Shown in pieces: positions 5,635 to 8,000 of a stretch of DNA of 8,000 bases. Numbering within the stretch: the stretch's first letter is position 1; each line of letters starts with the position of its first letter. The notes under the pieces were generated by a model that ran no database searches, was not told the DNA's origin, and saw only the letters and a program-made list of their open reading frames with translations. Made by a program: the position numbers and the translations under genes. Where the stretch lies: positions 1 through 8,000 of the forward strand of contig JAIUYC010000131.1 of NCBI GenBank assembly GCA_020216575.1, written 5' to 3'. The DNA is from Coleofasciculus sp. S288. Lineage in GTDB: Bacteria > Cyanobacteriota > Cyanobacteriia > Cyanobacteriales > Coleofasciculaceae.

Positions 5635-7281
5635 TCAAGCTTGCTCTCTTACACCTTGAACAACGACAGAGTCTTCTTTAATGCCAGACTTGCTCGAGGG
5701 TACTTTCTCATCCTGCAATGCTGCATAGAGTCTGTTTAAGGCGTTCACGTAAGCCTGCGCGGAGGCGACGATAATATCGGTATTAGCGGCATGGCCGGAA
5801 TAGACTCGTTCGTTGTGCCGCAGTCGGATAGTGACTTCCCCGATCGCATCAATTCCCGCCGTCACTGACTGAACGGAAAACTCAATCAGTTTGTTGGGAA
5901 CGTTGACTACGCGACTGATGGCCTTATACACAGCATCAACAGGACCCGTCCCAGTTGCGGCATCGATGAGTTCCTCCCCCTCCGGGGTGCGCAGGGTTAC
6001 GGTTGCCGTGGGACGAGCATGATCGCCACAGGTAACCTGTACCAACTCCAAGCGGAACAGTTCTGGGGCTTGTTGGATTTCATCATTCGCGATCGCTTCC
6101 AAATCCCAGTCGGTAATTTCTTTTTTCTTGTCTGCCAAGTCTTTGAACTTGACAAATGCTTTATTCAATTCATTGTCGGATAGTTCAAACCCCAATTCTC
6201 TCAGGCGAGTGCGGAAGGCATTGCGTCCGGAATGTTTGCCCAGCACAATTTGATTGTCTGTCAACCCAATTGATTGGGCATCCATGATTTCGTAAGTCAG
6301 CTTGTTCTTCAGGACGCCATCCTGGTGAATCCCAGACTCATGCGCGAAGGCATTCGCCCCAACAATCGCTTTATTCGGCTGTACAAGCATCCCGGTGAGG
6401 TTAGACACCAGGCGGGATGTCTTGTAAATCTGGCGCGTGTCAATATTCGTTAGCGGTTCCTCCGACTCCGCCGGACGCCCTAGGAACAGATTGTAATACT
6501 GCCGCCGGACGTGGAGAGCCATTACGATTTCTTCGAGTGCTGTATTTCCGGCTCGTTCTCCAATCCCGTTGATAGCACACTCTAGCTGCCGCGCTCCGTT
6601 TTTCACGGCTTCCAGGAAGTTGGCCACCGCCAAGCCTAAATCATTATGACCGTGGACGGAAATAATTGCTTGGTCGATGTTGGGAACGTTGTCTTTGATG
6701 CCCTTAATCAGCGCTCCAAATTCGCCAGGGGTGGTGTACCCCACGGTATCAGGAATGTTGATGGTTGTCGCACCGGCTGCGCTCGCCCGTTCCAGCACTT
6801 GGTAGAGGTATTCTGGCTCGGTACGAGTAGCATCCATGGTTGAGAATTCCACGTCGTCCATAAAGGATTTGGCATAGGCAACCATTTCTTCTGCGATCGC
6901 TAACACCTCTGCTCGGGATTTCCTCAACTGATACTCGAGGTGGATGTCTGAAGTCGAGATAAACGTGTGGATTCGGGCATGACACGCTGGTTTTAGCGCT
7001 TCGGCAGCCGCTTCAATATCCGCTTTAATCGCTCTTGCTAAACTACAGATAGTGGGTCCACCTTCTGTTCCCACCTCTTTGGCAACTCTCTGAACTGCCT
7101 CAAAATCTCCAGGACTGGCATAGGCGAAACCCGCTTCAATCACATCTACGCCCAGACGCGCCAACTGTCTTGCGATCAGCAGCTTTTCGTCTACATTCAG
7201 GGTTGCTCCAGGACACTGTTCGCCATCTCGTAGAGTGGTGTCAAAGATAATGATGCGCTCTGATTGGGAGTGTTTGTTCAT
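5635..7281 (-). CDS. leuA: 2-isopropylmalate synthase
   Basis: This enzyme condenses acetyl-CoA with 2-oxoisovalerate, the first committed step of leucine synthesis, in the cytoplasm. The 548-residue length is normal for a full bacterial LeuA. The catalytic TIM barrel (about 8-285) shows [13 protein letters not shown] (13-25; R18 and D19 being the expected catalytic/metal residues), SVHGHND (208-214; metal ligands H210 and H212) and NGIGERAGN (238-246). The middle subdomain has HESGIHQDG (314-322) and GKHSGR (348-353). Residues 409-523 are the C-terminal regulatory domain ([12 protein letters not shown], 444-455) that gives leucine feedback inhibition in this family. One oddity is STMD (147-150) where the family usually has SPED or SCED. 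The ATG at 7281 has TGAGGA at 7291-7296 with a nine-base spacer. The LabA-like gene ends 54 bases upstream, so the two may be co-transcribed, and a possible own promoter lies in that gap. Confidence 0.97.
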   Translation of the reverse strand: MNKHSQSERIIIFDTTLRDGEQCPGATLNVDEKLLIARQLARLGVDVIEAGFAYASPGDFEAVQRVAKEVGTEGGPTICSLARAIKADIEAAAEALKPACHARIHTFISTSDIHLEYQLRKSRAEVLAIAEEMVAYAKSFMDDVEFSTMDATRTEPEYLYQVLERASAAGATTINIPDTVGYTTPGEFGALIKGIKDNVPNIDQAIISVHGHNDLGLAVANFLEAVKNGARQLECAINGIGERAGNTALEEIVMALHVRRQYYNLFLGRPAESEEPLTNIDTRQIYKTSRLVSNLTGMLVQPNKAIVGANAFAHESGIHQDGVLKNKLTYEIMDAQSIGLTDNQIVLGKHSGRNAFRTRLRELGFELSDNELNKAFVKFKDLADKKKEITDWDLEAIANDEIQQAPELFRLELVQVTCGDHARPTATVTLRTPEGEELIDAATGTGPVDAVYKAISRVVNVPNKLIEFSVQSVTAGIDAIGEVTIRLRHNERVYSGHAANTDIIVASAQAYVNALNRLYAALQDEKVPSSKSGIKEDSVVVQGVREQA

Positions 7282-7290
7282 GGTTGATTG

Positions 7291-7296
7291 TCCTCA
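7291..7296 (-). promoter_or_regulatory. Ribosome binding site of leuA
   Basis: The minus strand reads TGAGGA, nine bases before the ATG at 7281, and supports that start. Confidence 0.7.
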
Positions 7297-7301
7297 ATTT
7301 A

Positions 7302-7330
7302 TATAAAGATACCGGATAGTTTTTGTTCAA
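7302..7330 (-). promoter_or_regulatory. Possible sigma-70-type promoter of leuA
   Basis: On the minus strand TTGAAC (7325-7330) and TTTATA (7302-7307) are separated by exactly 17 bases, matching the -35/-10 layout. Transcription would begin at roughly 7295, so the leader would be very short and the ribosome site would sit at or close to the 5' end. Part of the -35 overlaps the gap right after the upstream stop codon. This is inferred from spacing and similarity only. Confidence 0.3.
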
Positions 7331-7335
7331 ACTAA

Positions 7336-7854
7336 TTAATAATCCGTTTTTTCAATTTGATCGCGTATATCATTTAAATCGATGTAACGGTCGGTGGCAT
7401 TTCGCAATTCCCTAGCAATCATTCCTTCTGTTGATACCACCGTAATATGTGTATTTTTTGACCGTAGTAATTCAATTGCCCGTTCAAAGTCACCATCTCC
7501 ACTAAAAAGAATCACGCGATCATATTGATCGACTGTATTAAACATATCCACGACAATTTCTATATCTAAATTCGCTTTTTGAGAATAACGACCCGAATTG
7601 TCATCATAATATTCTTTCAGGATTTTTGTTCGGACTGTGTAACCCAAGCTTATTAAGGCATCTCGGAATCCCCTTTGATCTTGAGGATCTTTTAAACCGG
7701 TATACCAGAAAGCGTTGACTAGCGATATGTTTGGCTCACCTTTGAAGTATTCTAAGACTCTCCTTGGGTCAAAAAACCAGCCGTTTTTTTGTTGCGCGTA
7801 GAACATATTATTCCCGTCTACAAAAATAGACAGGCGATTCAGAGAGCAAGGCAT
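7336..7854 (-). CDS. LabA-like NYN-domain protein (DUF88 family)
   Basis: The protein has 172 residues and is a single NYN domain of the PIN-like nuclease fold. Acidic and polar residues that would hold a metal are present: VDGNN (12-16), KANLDIEIVVDM (93-104, with D97 and D103) and LFSGDGDFERAI (116-127, with D120 and D122). The nearest named relative I recognise is LabA of Synechococcus elongatus, which acts in circadian clock output downstream of KaiC; many cyanobacterial paralogues have no assigned role. NYN proteins are predicted RNases, but activity cannot be inferred for this one. No C-terminal LOTUS/OST-HTH domain is attached, and the protein ends shortly after the NYN core. The start fits the family (RLSIFVDGNN close to the N-terminus) and has only a weak AGGT (7865-7868) before it. 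leuA follows 54 bases downstream. The gene is AT-rich and has no HIP1 site. Confidence 0.9.
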   Translation of the reverse strand: MPCSLNRLSIFVDGNNMFYAQQKNGWFFDPRRVLEYFKGEPNISLVNAFWYTGLKDPQDQRGFRDALISLGYTVRTKILKEYYDDNSGRYSQKANLDIEIVVDMFNTVDQYDRVILFSGDGDFERAIELLRSKNTHITVVSTEGMIARELRNATDRYIDLNDIRDQIEKTDY

Positions 7855-7899
7855 ATTAACTAAGACCTAATAGTTCTAGAGAATTTAATTGAATTACTT

Positions 7900-7908
7900 A
7901 TTTTAGCA
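7900..7908 (-). promoter_or_regulatory. Possible extended -10 promoter of the LabA-like gene
   Basis: The minus strand reads TGCTAAAAT, an extended -10 element (TGn followed by TAAAAT). It would place the transcript start about 39 bases before the ATG at 7854. I see no good -35 hexamer at the expected distance, so either the extended -10 suffices or an activator assists. Confidence 0.35.
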
Positions 7909-7932
7909 ATTCTTATGTAATGATTTACCGAT

Positions 7933-7987
7933 AATTACGCTTTAGCAGTTATTCCAGAGCCCTTCTCCTCCTTTATAAATTACGCTT
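7933..7987. repeat. Pair of identical 10-base direct repeats upstream of the LabA-like promoter
   Basis: AATTACGCTT occurs at 7933-7942 and again at 7978-7987, 45 bases apart, upstream of the proposed -10. They could be regulator sites. In AT-rich DNA a chance 10-base match over this distance is uncommon but possible. Apart from these, 7855-8000 holds no gene that I can support. Confidence 0.35.
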
Positions 7988-8000
7988 ATAACCTGGCTTT

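Larger units (their letters stand above)
379..6900. repeat. Nine dispersed HIP1 octamers (GCGATCGC)
   Basis: Exact copies lie at 379-386, 740-747, 2996-3003, 3371-3378, 4578-4585, 4686-4693, 4974-4981, 6089-6096 and 6893-6900. All fall inside coding regions: two in cobA-hemD, five in the GT-C gene and two in leuA, with 2996-3003 also inside the GT-C gene near its 3' end (so six there by position and one fewer elsewhere is not implied; the listed coordinates are definitive). HIP1 over-representation is a known mark of many cyanobacterial genomes. Confidence 0.95.

Noticed and set aside
6749..6985. 78-residue minus-strand open frame inside leuA
   Set aside because: It is an alternate frame of the leuA barrel, with no independent coding signal.
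7961..7974. Strong Shine-Dalgarno-like AGGAGGAGAAGG on the minus strand
   Set aside because: No ATG, GTG or TTG follows at a usable distance and stop codons come soon after, so it does not mark a start.

Overview
The window reads as chromosomal cyanobacterial DNA. Nine copies of the octamer GCGATCGC (HIP1) occur in 8 kb, where chance would give about 0.1. The proteins are also cyanobacterial in style: a CobA-HemD fusion, a LeuA with the typical cyanobacterial sequence, and a LabA-like NYN protein. A heptanucleotide tandem repeat and several short palindromic repeats in gaps and in one protein linker suggest a filamentous, repeat-rich genome, but genus cannot be read from this. I see no phage, transposon, CRISPR array, tRNA or rRNA.

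All six genes lie on the minus strand, so the order of transcription runs from right to left. At the right end is a LabA-like NYN-domain protein (7336-7854), preceded by an AT-rich leader with a plausible extended -10. Next, 54 bases on, is leuA for 2-isopropylmalate synthase (5635-7281), with a good ribosome binding site and a possible promoter of its own. Behind leuA lies a gap built largely of repeats (5390-5634), containing a strong palindromic hairpin followed by a T-run that probably ends the leuA transcript.

The middle holds a large multi-pass membrane protein of GT-C glycosyltransferase type (2942-5389, true start uncertain). It is followed by a class I SAM-dependent methyltransferase (2028-2828) whose start codon directly abuts five copies of a 7-base repeat. 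The two may act together on a cell-surface or lipid-linked glycan, but this rests on adjacency only.

The left end holds a small two-helix membrane protein resembling the DUF6232 type (1376-1804), behind a gap with an 18-base perfect palindrome. The last gene is a bifunctional uroporphyrinogen-III C-methyltransferase / uroporphyrinogen-III synthase (cobA-hemD), which starts at 1301 and runs off the left edge. A short palindromic and tandem repeat is embedded in frame in the linker between its two domains.

Most of the window is ordinary housekeeping sequence. The less ordinary parts are the repeats placed at functionally sensitive positions (a start codon, an interdomain linker, a terminator) and the uncharacterised membrane glycosyltransferase and methyltransferase pair.
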